This document shows positions 25,250 to 33,829 of a stretch of 64,000 nucleotides of DNA, piece after piece. The notes beneath the pieces were generated by a model that was not told where the DNA came from, did not search any database, and saw nothing but the letters and a program-made list of their open reading frames with translations. Position numbers and translations under genes: made by a program. Where the stretch lies: assembly GCA_035764005.1 (NCBI GenBank), contig DASTZZ010000055.1, positions 96,810 to 160,809 on the forward strand, read 5' to 3'. The stretch's first letter is position 1; every line of letters starts with the position of its first letter. The DNA comes from Terriglobales bacterium. GTDB taxonomy: Bacteria > Acidobacteriota > Terriglobia > Terriglobales > Acidobacteriaceae.

Positions 25250-25987
25250 ATGACCGCACAAAGTACTAGCTCAAGCGATGTTGCGAGGCAAGTCGCTGAG
25301 AATATCTCCCACATTCGTGGACGGATTGCAGAAGCGGCAAAGCGTGCTGACCGCGATTCAGCCGGCATTACTCTGATGGCGGTGACAAAAACTCAACCGG
25401 CAGACAAGATCATCGCCGCCTATGAAGCCGGCATCCGCTCTTTCGGTGAAAACCGCGTTCAGGAGTTCGCGGCCAAGCGTGAGCCATTATCCGATCTGCC
25501 CGACGCGACGTTTGCTCTGATCGGCCAGCTTCAGTCGAACAAAGTGAACAAAGCGATCGAGCTGTTCTCTGCCATTCACTCGGTCGATTCGCTTCGACTG
25601 GCTGAACGCATCAACGCTGCGATTGAGCGCTCCGAGAGAGAGCCTTTGCCTGTCGCAATCGAAATCAACACCGGAGATCCCGCAAAAGCCGGGCTCTCGC
25701 CCGATTCTCCCGAATTGGAACAGATTCTCATCTCTGCCCCGCGCCTGGCGCATCTCCGGATCACGGGTCTAATGACCATTCCACCTTTCACCGAAAACCC
25801 CGAAGGAGCGCGTCCCTACTTTCGCCGACTTCGCGAGCTGCGTGACACCATCGCAAGCCGTCGGCTGTCGGGAATTTCAACGGAACTGCTCTCGATGGGT
25901 ATGTCGCACGACTTCGAAGTAGCGATCGAAGAAGGCTCGACGTGCGTTCGTGTGGGCACGGCGATTTTCGGCGAGCGCAAACCATAG
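25250..25987 (+). CDS. yggS: YggS-family pyridoxal-phosphate homeostasis protein
   Basis: A 245-residue single-domain PLP-binding barrel. The cofactor lysine is Lys47 in LMAVTKTQPAD; the Gly-Glu-Asn-Arg-Val-Gln-Glu segment and the C-terminal Ser-Met-Gly-Met-Ser-His-Asp and Val-Arg-Val-Gly-Thr-Ala-Ile-Phe-Gly motifs are all family hallmarks. YggS has no enzyme activity but buffers PLP and affects amino-acid metabolism. It is usually found beside proC or cell-division genes; here it follows a glutaredoxin gene. Confidence 0.93.
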   Translation: MTAQSTSSSDVARQVAENISHIRGRIAEAAKRADRDSAGITLMAVTKTQPADKIIAAYEAGIRSFGENRVQEFAAKREPLSDLPDATFALIGQLQSNKVNKAIELFSAIHSVDSLRLAERINAAIERSEREPLPVAIEINTGDPAKAGLSPDSPELEQILISAPRLAHLRITGLMTIPPFTENPEGARPYFRRLRELRDTIASRRLSGISTELLSMGMSHDFEVAIEEGSTCVRVGTAIFGERKP

Positions 25988-26123
25988 CAAAAACACGACA
26001 CGGATCACGCGGATTAGACGGATTTTACGGATAGTTCGCTGAAAATCGAGGATTGCAGCTACTATCTTGCTTTGCGATCCGTGGAATCCGTAGCATCCGT
26101 GTGATCCGTGTCGTGTTTTTGCT
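25986..26123. repeat. Inverted-repeat element, ACACGACACGGATCACGCGG type
   Basis: The yggS-transporter gap is nearly filled by one palindrome: AGCAAAAACACGACACGGAT on the left and ATCCGTGTCGTGTTTTTGCT on the right. Several internal ATCCGTG/CACGGAT repeats occur as well. It begins within the yggS stop-codon region and ends about 30 bases before the transporter gene. Confidence 0.85.
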
Positions 26124-26153
26124 GGAACACTCTCATCAGTCTGAGGATTTGCC

Positions 26154-27428
26154 TTGTCCTTTTCTGAGCGCCTGCAACAAGTCCGCACCGGATTTGAACG
26201 CCCATTTTGGGTCGCGAATATCACTGAGTTGTTCGAGCGACTCTCCTATTACGCCGCCTTCGCATCACTGGCACGATACCTCCACGAGGCGCTGAGATTC
26301 CCCGTCGAGCAAGCCAGCAGCCTAACCGGATTGTTTGGAGGCCTGGTTTGGTTTCTCGCAGCTTTTGGCGGAGCGGTGGCAGATCGCCTCGGATTCCGCC
26401 GCGCGCTCTCGGTCGCATACCTGATCCTGAGCTGTTCGTATTTCCTGCTCGGCTCAATTGCTGCGCCGTGGCTCGGGCCTGTCCGCGACCACGTTCCTCT
26501 GGTGGCGCTGGTCACATTCATCCTGATGCTTCCCGCTTTGGGAATCGCGCTGGTAAAGCCTTCGGTAGTGGGAACAACGGCCCGCGCTTCCAACGAAAAC
26601 GTCCGCTCAATCGGATACGCGATTTACTACACGCTGGTGAACATCGGCGGGGCCGCCGGACCGTACGTCGCTTCGTGGGTGCATCAGCGCATGAACGTGG
26701 AGAACGTATTTCGCGTTGCAGCTCTCAGCGTCTTCCTCATGTTTTTTGCCGTTCTGCTGTTCTTCCGCGAACCGCGCAAACCGGGAGAAGTGCAAACCAC
26801 AAGCCTGGGACAGGTTGTGCGCAACTTTGGAACGGTGCTCATGAATCCCCGCTTCATGCTGTTCCTGCTGATCTTCACCGGCTATTGGATTTTTTACTGG
26901 CAGGAGTTCATCATCCTGCCGATTTACGTTCATGACTACATCAACCCCAATACCGATACGGAACTCATGCTGGTCACCGGACCTGTGATCGTGATTGCTT
27001 TTACTGTGCTGGTGAATGTCATCACGCAGAAGATTCCGGCTTTCAGCGCGATCATTTTGGGAACAGTGATCTCGGGCGGAGCATGGATTGTGCTGGTCGT
27101 GTCTCGCTCCGTCTTTGCGGCTTATCTCACTCTGGTACTGGTGGCGATCGGCGAAATCACGCAGTCTCCGCGATATTACGAATACATCTCCAGACTGGCG
27201 CCGTCCGGACAGCAGGGCACGTATATGGGATTTGCTTTCCTGCCCATCGGCATCGGCTCTCTCATCGCCGGCGTATTCGGCGGCAGGCTGATTCATCATT
27301 ACGGCGAACTGGTGCATCGGCCGCAGCAGATGTGGTGGGCAGTTGCCGGAGTGGGCCTTGCAACCGCTCTGCTGCTTTGGATCTATGACCGCGTCTTCGC
27401 TCCAGCAGCAGCTTCCACGACAGCCTGA
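26154..27428 (+). CDS. POT/MFS-family transporter
   Basis: A 424-residue membrane protein with about 12 hydrophobic segments. The N-terminus has Glu-Leu-Phe-Glu-Arg-Leu-Ser-Tyr-Tyr, the ExxER-type motif of proton-dependent oligopeptide transporters, and the second loop has an MFS-like Gly-Ala-Val-Ala-Asp-Arg-Leu-Gly-Phe-Arg-Arg. It should import peptides or related solutes using the proton gradient, but specificity cannot be fixed. The start codon is TTG. A repeat element lies just upstream. Confidence 0.8.
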   Translation: MSFSERLQQVRTGFERPFWVANITELFERLSYYAAFASLARYLHEALRFPVEQASSLTGLFGGLVWFLAAFGGAVADRLGFRRALSVAYLILSCSYFLLGSIAAPWLGPVRDHVPLVALVTFILMLPALGIALVKPSVVGTTARASNENVRSIGYAIYYTLVNIGGAAGPYVASWVHQRMNVENVFRVAALSVFLMFFAVLLFFREPRKPGEVQTTSLGQVVRNFGTVLMNPRFMLFLLIFTGYWIFYWQEFIILPIYVHDYINPNTDTELMLVTGPVIVIAFTVLVNVITQKIPAFSAIILGTVISGGAWIVLVVSRSVFAAYLTLVLVAIGEITQSPRYYEYISRLAPSGQQGTYMGFAFLPIGIGSLIAGVFGGRLIHHYGELVHRPQQMWWAVAGVGLATALLLWIYDRVFAPAAASTTA

Positions 27429-27467
27429 GCATTGCGATGCGCGACCATCGAATGCAGGAGTGCCTCC

Positions 27468-27938
27468 ATGAATCAACGTCCTCCGCTTCCGCCATTCACG
27501 TTAGAAAGTGCCAAGCAGAAAGTGCGCTCTGCCGAAGACGCGTGGAACACTCGCGATCCGGAGCGCGTGGCCTCCGCCTACACAGAAGACAGCCGCTGGC
27601 GCAATCGCGCTGAGTTCTTTCGCGGACGCACCGCGATTGTCGAATTCCTGAAACGGAAATGGGCGAAGGAGCTCGACTATCGACTGATCAAGGAGCTTTG
27701 GGCCTTTCACGAAAACCGCATTGCCGTGCGCTTCCAGTACGAATGGCATGACGATTCGGGGAGCTGGTTTCGTGCGCACGGCAATGAGCAGTGGGAATTC
27801 GATGAGAACGGACTCATGCGGCGTCGCGAAGCCAGCATCAACGACGTTCCGATCCAAGCGGAGGACCGAAAGTTCTTGTGGCAGCCGCTAGGACCGCGTC
27901 CGGCGAACCATCCTGGATTGACCGAACTGGGCTTGTGA
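27468..27938 (+). CDS. NTF2-like protein (DUF1348)
   Basis: The 156-residue protein begins at ATG 27468, with a CAGGAG ribosome binding site 8 bases upstream. It contains the NTF2-like cone fold signature: [10 protein letters not shown], then [10 protein letters not shown] and an Arg-Phe-Gln-Tyr-Glu-Trp strand. The DUF1348 family is uncharacterised. A C-terminal Pro-rich tail closes it. It lies 39 bases after the transporter gene. Confidence 0.82.
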   Translation: MNQRPPLPPFTLESAKQKVRSAEDAWNTRDPERVASAYTEDSRWRNRAEFFRGRTAIVEFLKRKWAKELDYRLIKELWAFHENRIAVRFQYEWHDDSGSWFRAHGNEQWEFDENGLMRRREASINDVPIQAEDRKFLWQPLGPRPANHPGLTELGL

Positions 27939-28089
27939 TCTGACACTTTTTGTCATTTTGCATGGCTTCGGCGCGAGTTGCCCGCCAATTCTCAGCATCT
28001 CTGCATGCGCAAGGCAACGGCAGCACGCAACTTTTGTATCCCACGAGTAGCCAGAACGAAATCATCTCTTCTTTGGATTTGGACGCTCT

Positions 28090-29403
28090 GTGGGACGAAT
28101 ACTCGCATTAGCGCAGTTTCTGTTGCTTCTAGGGACTGCTTTTTCCCAAAACGGCCCACAGTCTCTCGCGTCTCCCACAGTTCAAGATTCGATGCATCAG
28201 GCCGTGGCCTCCCTGAGCTTTCAAGGGGTGAATCCATTCACTAAGCCATGGCTGATGGACTTCGATTTCCTATCCGCCAACCAGCAAGCGGCAGAAATCG
28301 AGACACAGGCAAATTCCAAACCGGCTCCTTTACCGCAAACCAAGTACAAACTCGAGCCCGATCCGTTCAATTCAGACCTGCACCAGAATTCGATAAATCA
28401 GGATGCTCCGGCCACCGTGGCTTCGGCGTCTCCGACTCCCGACACCGCCGAACGTATTGCGACACAGGCAGCCGAGCATGAGCAGCCGCGCGAGCACAAA
28501 GCAAAGAAGCAGGATGCAAAGTACGACATCACACGAATCGGCCATCGCGGCATCGGCTCTAACCTGAACTTCTTCTCGATCGATCGTGAAGAGGCTCTCG
28601 GCCGCGAGCTATCGCAGGAAGTAGAGCAACAGGCGAAGCTGATTAAAGATCCTGTGATCACCGAATACGTAAACCGCGTGGGACAAACGCTGGTACGGCA
28701 TTCCGACGCGAAGGTGCCGTTCGTGATCAAAGTTGTCGACGACGAGCAGGTCAACGCCTTCGCTCTTCCCGGCGGCTTTTTCTACGTGAACAGCGGCGTG
28801 CTGCTGGCAGCAGATAACGAAGCCGAACTCGCCGGCGTTATGGCGCACGAGATCGCTCATGTGGCCGCGCGTCACGCCACCCGCAATGCAACTAAGCAGG
28901 AGATTTGGAATTTTGCGTCGCTGCCTCTCATCTTCATTGGAGGCCCGGTAACCATGGCGATCCGGCAGGTCGCCGGCTTTGCTGTGCCAATGTCATTCCT
29001 GAAATTCAGCCGCGACGCTGAGCGCGAAGCCGATTTCCTCGGCGTGCAGTACGAGTATGCCGCCGGGTACGATCCCACGGCGTTCGTCGACTTCTTCGAG
29101 AGGATCGACGCGCGCGAAAAGCAAAAACACGGTTTCATCGCCCGCGCCTTTTCCACTCATCCCATGAACGACGATCGTATTCGCCGCGCCGAAGCCGAGC
29201 TTGAAACGCTTCCCCCAAAAGATGACTACATCCTCACAACCAGCGAGTTCGACCAGGTAAAAGCGCGGCTGATCCGCCTCACTCGCGGACGCAGCATCAA
29301 CGAAGGAAAATCCGGACCAGTCCTCCGCAAACACACCGTAGAGGACGAAAAACCGCCGATTCTGCATCGGAAAATTGGCACTACAGCCCCGAACTTCCCC
29401 TGA
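28090..29403 (+). CDS. M48-family zinc metalloprotease, exported
   Basis: The 437-residue protein starts at GTG 28090 with a signal peptide ending near Ala-Phe-Ser-Gln (residue 20). A low-complexity region follows, then the M48 domain from about residue 155. The zinc site is HEIAH at 253-257 with Glu313 in EREADF as third ligand. Members degrade or quality-control envelope proteins (the BepA/LoiP type). No membrane-spanning segments beyond the leader are evident, so it is probably periplasmic or outer-membrane associated. The C-terminal TPR found in BepA is not apparent. Confidence 0.88.
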   Translation: MGRILALAQFLLLLGTAFSQNGPQSLASPTVQDSMHQAVASLSFQGVNPFTKPWLMDFDFLSANQQAAEIETQANSKPAPLPQTKYKLEPDPFNSDLHQNSINQDAPATVASASPTPDTAERIATQAAEHEQPREHKAKKQDAKYDITRIGHRGIGSNLNFFSIDREEALGRELSQEVEQQAKLIKDPVITEYVNRVGQTLVRHSDAKVPFVIKVVDDEQVNAFALPGGFFYVNSGVLLAADNEAELAGVMAHEIAHVAARHATRNATKQEIWNFASLPLIFIGGPVTMAIRQVAGFAVPMSFLKFSRDAEREADFLGVQYEYAAGYDPTAFVDFFERIDAREKQKHGFIARAFSTHPMNDDRIRRAEAELETLPPKDDYILTTSEFDQVKARLIRLTRGRSINEGKSGPVLRKHTVEDEKPPILHRKIGTTAPNFP

Positions 29404-29458
29404 CATTCAGCCGCATCCCGCTTACAATATTGCGAGACTTTCTTTCTGAGGTCCGGCT

Positions 29459-29833
29459 ATGACGCGGATTCGCCTCCGCTGGATTTTTCTCGCTCTCCTC
29501 GCCTTCGCATCGATCGCAACCTTTGCCGAAGACAAGTATTCACATCTCGAGTTCGTGGTCATCCACAGCTACAACGGCAAGCCTGTGCGCAATGCCAGTG
29601 TCGTGCTCCATCCGGTAAACAAAGACGGCAAGCAATCCAAATCGGGGATGGAGTTGAAAACCGATCCGGACGGAAAAGCCTCCATGGACGGCATTCCCTA
29701 CGGCAAGCTGCGAATTCAGGCCATTGCACCCGGACTGCAGACGTACGGAGACGACTTTGATATCAACCAGCCCGAACAGCAGATCACGATCAAGATGAAC
29801 AAACCGCAGTCGCAGTACAGCATTTATAAGTAA
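29459..29833 (+). CDS. Exported carboxypeptidase-regulatory-like protein
   Basis: A 124-residue protein with a signal peptide (cleavage near Thr-Phe-Ala-Glu, residue 22). The mature part is a single beta-sandwich of the carboxypeptidase regulatory-like/CNA-B type: Val-Arg-Asn-Ala-Ser-Val-Val-Leu-His, Thr-Asp-Pro-Asp-Gly-Lys-Ala and Gly-Leu-Gln-Thr-Tyr. Such domains help fold or stick surface proteins. The gene lies 55 bases after the M48 gene and 39 before the PCYCGC gene, so the three may form an envelope operon. Confidence 0.75.
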   Translation: MTRIRLRWIFLALLAFASIATFAEDKYSHLEFVVIHSYNGKPVRNASVVLHPVNKDGKQSKSGMELKTDPDGKASMDGIPYGKLRIQAIAPGLQTYGDDFDINQPEQQITIKMNKPQSQYSIYK

Positions 29834-29872
29834 TCGGCGAGCTTCGGCTCCCAAACTTCAGGTCATCACAAA

Positions 29873-30319
29873 ATGAAAAGAATTCTTCCGCTTGCAGTCA
29901 TCGCTCTTTTCGCCATTGCCAGCTCAGCTCAATTTATGGAAAACGAAGTTCCGGCATACCATAAAACCCCTCCGGCGAAAGGAGAGAAGCTCGCACCAAT
30001 CGCTTCGTCTGCGGAACTCGACCAGATGAACCTGAAGTACGGCTTCCAGCGCCGCGCCTACGAAGCCGCCGCGAAGGTTCCGCGAGTTCTATACCAGCTT
30101 CCCTGCTACTGCTTCTGCGACCGCTCCGCCGGACACCAGAGCCTGCATAACTGCTTCGAAGGCGACCATGGTTCGCACTGCTCAACCTGCATGCAGGAAG
30201 CCTTCTACGCGTACCAGATGACCAAGAAAGGCAAGACGGCGAAGCAGATTCGCGAAGGCATCATCAAGGGCGAGTACAAGAGCATTGATCTGAATTCGCT
30301 GAATGGACCGCTTGCGTAA
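29873..30319 (+). CDS. PCYCGC-motif exported protein
   Basis: The 148-residue protein has a signal peptide (end near Ser-Ser-Ala-Gln, residue 20) and a cysteine-rich core of the PCYCGC family. Here the first motif reads Pro-Cys78-Tyr-Cys80-Phe-Cys82, followed by Gly-His88-X-Ser-Leu-X-X-Cys94 and Cys103-X-X-Cys106. The Cys/His set could bind a metal. The usual Gly of the name-giving motif is Phe here. Function is unknown. It follows the CNA-B-like gene on the same strand. Confidence 0.83.
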   Translation: MKRILPLAVIALFAIASSAQFMENEVPAYHKTPPAKGEKLAPIASSAELDQMNLKYGFQRRAYEAAAKVPRVLYQLPCYCFCDRSAGHQSLHNCFEGDHGSHCSTCMQEAFYAYQMTKKGKTAKQIREGIIKGEYKSIDLNSLNGPLA

Positions 30320-30320
30320 G

Positions 30321-30476
30321 AGGCAGTCGGCACTTGGCATTCGGCACTCAGCCAAATCACAGTGCTCAAGTCCTCGACACTTCCAAACACCAACAACAAT
30401 AGACAGCCTCTCTGGGGAAGTGCTGCTCAGGTCTTCCGGAATGAGCCGAGTGCCGACTGCTGATTGCCGAATGCCT
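30321..30476. repeat. Inverted-repeat element, AGGCAGTCGGCACTTGGCAT type
   Basis: Much of the 322-base gap before the TPR gene is an imperfect palindrome. The left arm is AGGCAGTCGGCACTTGGCAT and continues TCGGCACTCAGCC; the right arm is its near reverse complement at 30443-30476. A related pair lies at 37233-37357. The remaining gap bases hold no gene. Confidence 0.75.
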
Positions 30477-30641
30477 AGCATTTGACGTACCCTGCATGTT
30501 CCGCGTATAAAAGCGAGTTTGTACCGGATACCTCGGCGTAACCGAATCGAAGTTGTGTCACCAGCGTTGAGGATTTCCACAGCCCGCAGACGATTGTGTG
30601 TACCTGGGACTGAGTGACCGAAGCGCCGGATAGGATTCAGG

Positions 30642-31262
30642 GTGACAGAAAAATCGAAGAGTTCCGGATCTAAATCCAAGACAGAAAAGCCGGTTGGCCG
30701 ACAATCCGGCCACGTTCTTCAGATGCAGAAGTCGTCCGCAGCAAAAGCCGCTCCGCCACCTGACCCGAAATTTACACAGGCTGTGCAAAATTACGAGGCC
30801 GGCCTGAAAGCTCTGCAGGAGCGCAAATTCGATAAGGCCAAAGGCCTGCTGGAGAAGGTGGTCGCCGGTCCAAGCCGCGAGCTTGCCGACCGCGCGCGTG
30901 TTCACCTCAACACCTGCAACCAGCAACTTGAACGCGGCACTGCATCGTTTAAAACTGCGGGCGAGCACTACGACTACGCCGTTTCTCTCATGAACGGCGG
31001 CTCCTATGACGATGCACGCAGCCACATGGAGAAGATCCTCAAGCAAAATGCCAAGGCCGACTTCGCTTATTACGGCCTCGCACTGCTGGACTGCCTCACC
31101 AATCGTTCCGAGGACTGCCTGCGAAATCTGAACGAAGCCATCAAGCTGAATGCCTCAAACCGCTTCCAGGCAAGAAACGATCCCGACTTCAAGAACATGG
31201 CGGATGATCCTCGTTTCACGGAACTTCTGTATCCCGAAGTTCCTCCCGAGCCGGGTAGCTAG
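30642..31262 (+). CDS. TPR-repeat protein
   Basis: A 206-residue cytoplasmic protein from a GTG start at 30642. A Lys/Ser-rich N-terminal tail of about 40 residues precedes TPR-like helices: residues about 48-80 (Gln-Asn-Tyr-Glu-Ala-Gly-Leu-Lys-Ala-Leu), 105-135 and 140-175. The role is likely protein binding. No signal peptide is present. The start is chosen because no ATG lies nearby in frame. Confidence 0.72.
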   Translation: MTEKSKSSGSKSKTEKPVGRQSGHVLQMQKSSAAKAAPPPDPKFTQAVQNYEAGLKALQERKFDKAKGLLEKVVAGPSRELADRARVHLNTCNQQLERGTASFKTAGEHYDYAVSLMNGGSYDDARSHMEKILKQNAKADFAYYGLALLDCLTNRSEDCLRNLNEAIKLNASNRFQARNDPDFKNMADDPRFTELLYPEVPPEPGS

Positions 31263-31284
31263 AGCCCTGCCTTTCTGGAAACAG

Positions 31285-31498
31285 CGAAAGACAAAGCAAT
31301 TGAACACGGAGGACACGAAGGAGACGAAGGATGGTCTCGTTCGCCCGGCGAGCTTCTTTAGTGTTCACCCGCGAATCGGTTCGAGCGCAATCTCTTCGAC
31401 ACTCAATTCACTAAGCCCAGCCACTCGATAGACTGAGCCCACAAGTTCTCTCCTCCTCTGTGTCCTTCGTGCCTTTCGTGTTCAAATTGCTTTTCTCG
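31285..31498. repeat. Inverted-repeat element, TTGAACACGGAGGACACGAA type
   Basis: The left arm (31285-31335) contains AGCAATTGAACACGGAGGAC and ACGAAGGAGACG; the right arm (31449-31498) is its reverse complement with CTCTGTGTCCTTCGTG and AAATTGCTTTTC. A similar half-element, CTCCGTGTCCTCCGTG, is at 40328-40369 before recG. The gap between the TPR gene and yvcK is filled by it. Confidence 0.78.
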
Positions 31499-31535
31499 TC
31501 CCTGTCTCCATGTCTGCCTGGGTTAAGATTTCACC

Positions 31536-32636
31536 GTGGCGCTGCCAGGGCTTTCCAAACATGGCGGATCGAGCGTGGCTGAACCTGCCGAGCGCGGGGA
31601 GCGACGCTCGGATTCGCGTTCGCGTCCATTGCGTGTTGTGGCAATGGGCGGCGGAACTGGGCTCTCCACACTGCTGCGCGGATTGAAGCGCTATGCTCCG
31701 CATACTCCCGGAATTGAGAAGCCAAAGTCAGGCTCGCCCGACTTGCCGCCGATTGGCGACCTCACTGCGGTGGTCACCGTCACCGATGATGGTGGCTCCA
31801 GCGGACGCCTGCGCAAAGAATTCAACATCCTTCCCCCGGGTGATATCCGCAACTGCCTCGTTGCCCTCTCGGAAGACGAGGCGCTGCTCTCGCGTATCTT
31901 CCAGTACCGTTTTGAAACTGGAGAAGGACTCGAGGGACACAACTTCGGAAATCTTTTCGTTACTGCACTCACGGCTGTCACCGGCGACTTTGCCGAGGCA
32001 GTGCGTGAATCGTCTAAGATCCTGGCGACGCGTGGAACCATTTTTCCCTCGACCGTCAGCAATGTTCAGCTTGAAGCACGGATGGACGATGATTCGATCG
32101 TCTTTGGAGAAACCAACATCACCCGCAGCCATCTGCGCATTGTGCGCCTCCGCATGGTGCCGGAGAACGCAGAACCATTACCGGAGACTCTGGAAGCAAT
32201 CTCGAAAGCGGATCTGATCACGATTGGGCCGGGATCGTTATTCACGAGCCTCGCGCCAAACCTGCTAGTACACGGAATTCCCGAGGCCATCGCAGCATCG
32301 CGTGCGATCAAGGTGTATGTCTGCAATCTGATGACGCAGGCCAACGAGAGCCTCGGGCTCACAGCCGCCGATCACATTCGCAAGCTCTACGAACATGCCG
32401 GCGCGCCGATCTTTGACTATGCGGTCGTGAATACGGCTCCGATCAGTGAATCCCTGCAGGCGAAGTACGCACTCGAAGGCGCCAGTCGGATTGTGGTAGA
32501 TCGCGATGCCATCGAAGCTCTGGGAGTACGGTGTGTGACCGGCAACTTCGTTGCCGAAGGCGATATGGTGCGACACGCTACGGATCGTGTTGCAGCCGAG
32601 TTGCTCAAACTCGCCGCAAGGACTAAGAATTCTTAA
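31536..32636 (+). CDS. yvcK: YvcK/CofD-like gluconeogenesis factor
   Basis: The 366-residue protein is close to YvcK, which binds UDP-GlcNAc and is needed for growth on gluconeogenic carbon and for normal cell shape. Signatures are the glycine loop MGGGTGLSTLLRGLK (near residue 36), VTDDGGSSGRLR, and GDIRNCL. It starts with a GTG at 31536 and an N-terminal extension of about 30 residues. Four bases separate it from the downstream beta-lactamase-like gene, so the two are probably one operon. Confidence 0.9.
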   Translation: MALPGLSKHGGSSVAEPAERGERRSDSRSRPLRVVAMGGGTGLSTLLRGLKRYAPHTPGIEKPKSGSPDLPPIGDLTAVVTVTDDGGSSGRLRKEFNILPPGDIRNCLVALSEDEALLSRIFQYRFETGEGLEGHNFGNLFVTALTAVTGDFAEAVRESSKILATRGTIFPSTVSNVQLEARMDDDSIVFGETNITRSHLRIVRLRMVPENAEPLPETLEAISKADLITIGPGSLFTSLAPNLLVHGIPEAIAASRAIKVYVCNLMTQANESLGLTAADHIRKLYEHAGAPIFDYAVVNTAPISESLQAKYALEGASRIVVDRDAIEALGVRCVTGNFVAEGDMVRHATDRVAAELLKLAARTKNS

Positions 32637-32639
32637 CCG

Positions 32640-33578
32640 ATGAAAAAATCACCGCTCTTGTTCACTGCGCTCTTCTTACTTGCAACACTTTCCTTTGCAG
32701 CTACAGACAATGCCCTCCAGTCTAAGATCGAAGCGCTGGCCGCGCAGCATCACGGCAAACTGGCCTTGTATGCCACCAATCTCAAAACGGGAGAGACGGT
32801 TGCCATCGATGCCGATACTCCAGTCGCAACGGCTTCGGTGATCAAACTCACCGTTTTGGTCGAAGCCATGCAGCAGGTGAAAACCGGCAAGCATTCGCTG
32901 GCGGACAAAGTGACGCTGCACAAAGACGATATCGTTCAGGGCTCCGGCATCCTGCAGTTCTTCGACACGCCGCTCGTTATCACGCTGAAAGACGCGCTCA
33001 CGTTCATGATTATCGAGAGTGACAATACGGCGACGAATCTCGTGATCGATCAGGTCGGCATTAAGAACGTCAATGACAACATCACGAAAATGGGGCTGAA
33101 GGACACGTATCTCTACAAGAAGGTTTACAAGCCCGCTTCCGGCCCAATGCCGCCCGACCAGAAGAAGTTCGGATTGGGAAAAACGACTGCGCGCGAAATG
33201 GCAAAGGTGATGGAGAGCATTGTCCGCTGCGATCTGCACGATCAGAAGCTGTGCGACGCCATGCTGTACATGCTGCGCAACCAGCAGTATCGCAATCTCG
33301 TGCCGCATTACATCGAGACCTCCGACACCTCCGAAGGTCTCTCGCTGATTGCCAACAAGACCGGCTCACTCGACGCCGTGCGAAACGATGTTGCCGTCGT
33401 CTACTCGAAAAATGGTCCGATCATCATTTCGGCCTTCACCTACGACAACGAAGACAAGAGCTGGAACAACGACAACGCCGCTGAGCTTCTGGTCGCTCAC
33501 ATCGCCAAGGACATCATGGACGCATGGTCGCCGCAAGGACTAGCCAAAGAAATCCCCAGCACAACTTCCGCGCCGTAA
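32640..33578 (+). CDS. Class A beta-lactamase-like serine hydrolase, exported
   Basis: A 312-residue protein with a signal peptide (cleavage near Ser-Phe-Ala-Ala, residue 20). Class A motifs are present: Ser66-Val-Ile-Lys69 (nucleophile and base), Ser127-Asp128-Asn129, and Lys240-Thr241-Gly242. The omega-loop Glu-X-X-Leu-Asn that carries the deacylating glutamate was not found; that region reads Pro-Ala-Ser-Gly-Pro-Met-Pro. It may therefore be a slow hydrolase or a peptidoglycan-related enzyme rather than a resistance factor. Starts 4 bases after yvcK. Confidence 0.82.
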   Translation: MKKSPLLFTALFLLATLSFAATDNALQSKIEALAAQHHGKLALYATNLKTGETVAIDADTPVATASVIKLTVLVEAMQQVKTGKHSLADKVTLHKDDIVQGSGILQFFDTPLVITLKDALTFMIIESDNTATNLVIDQVGIKNVNDNITKMGLKDTYLYKKVYKPASGPMPPDQKKFGLGKTTAREMAKVMESIVRCDLHDQKLCDAMLYMLRNQQYRNLVPHYIETSDTSEGLSLIANKTGSLDAVRNDVAVVYSKNGPIIISAFTYDNEDKSWNNDNAAELLVAHIAKDIMDAWSPQGLAKEIPSTTSAP

Positions 33579-33585
33579 GCGGGTT

Positions 33586-33648
33586 AACAGAACCGCCGGC
33601 GGTAGCCGGCGGGTCGGAGGTCGCCGAATGGCGAACTCCGAGCGCGAC
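33586..33648. repeat. AACAGAACC palindromic element (copy 2)
   Basis: This begins 7 bases after the beta-lactamase-like stop: AACAGAACC, a GC stem (GCCGGC...GCCGGC), GGTCGGAGG, then GCCGAATGGC and CTCCGAG. The block order matches the copies at 17959 and 63781. It is probably in the transcript and could fold near the 3' end of the message. Confidence 0.75.
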
Positions 33649-33829
33649 GATATTGCGAGCACTATGGAGAGACGTAGCCGCACACACTTCGGTTGCGCCA
33701 CCGCGTAGCACTGCAGTAAGCGCAACAGCGGCGCTTGCCGGGGGACCCCGCCTATCGGCGGCGGTGCTGTCGTTACACGCGGCGTATGATATTCACGCGC
33801 TGATCGCATCCTAACTTCAGGCGGTTCCT

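Noticed and set aside
26607..27476. 289-codon minus-strand frame over the transporter gene
   Set aside because: Its His/Arg/Gln-rich composition is typical of an antisense shadow, and the plus strand encodes a clear membrane transporter.
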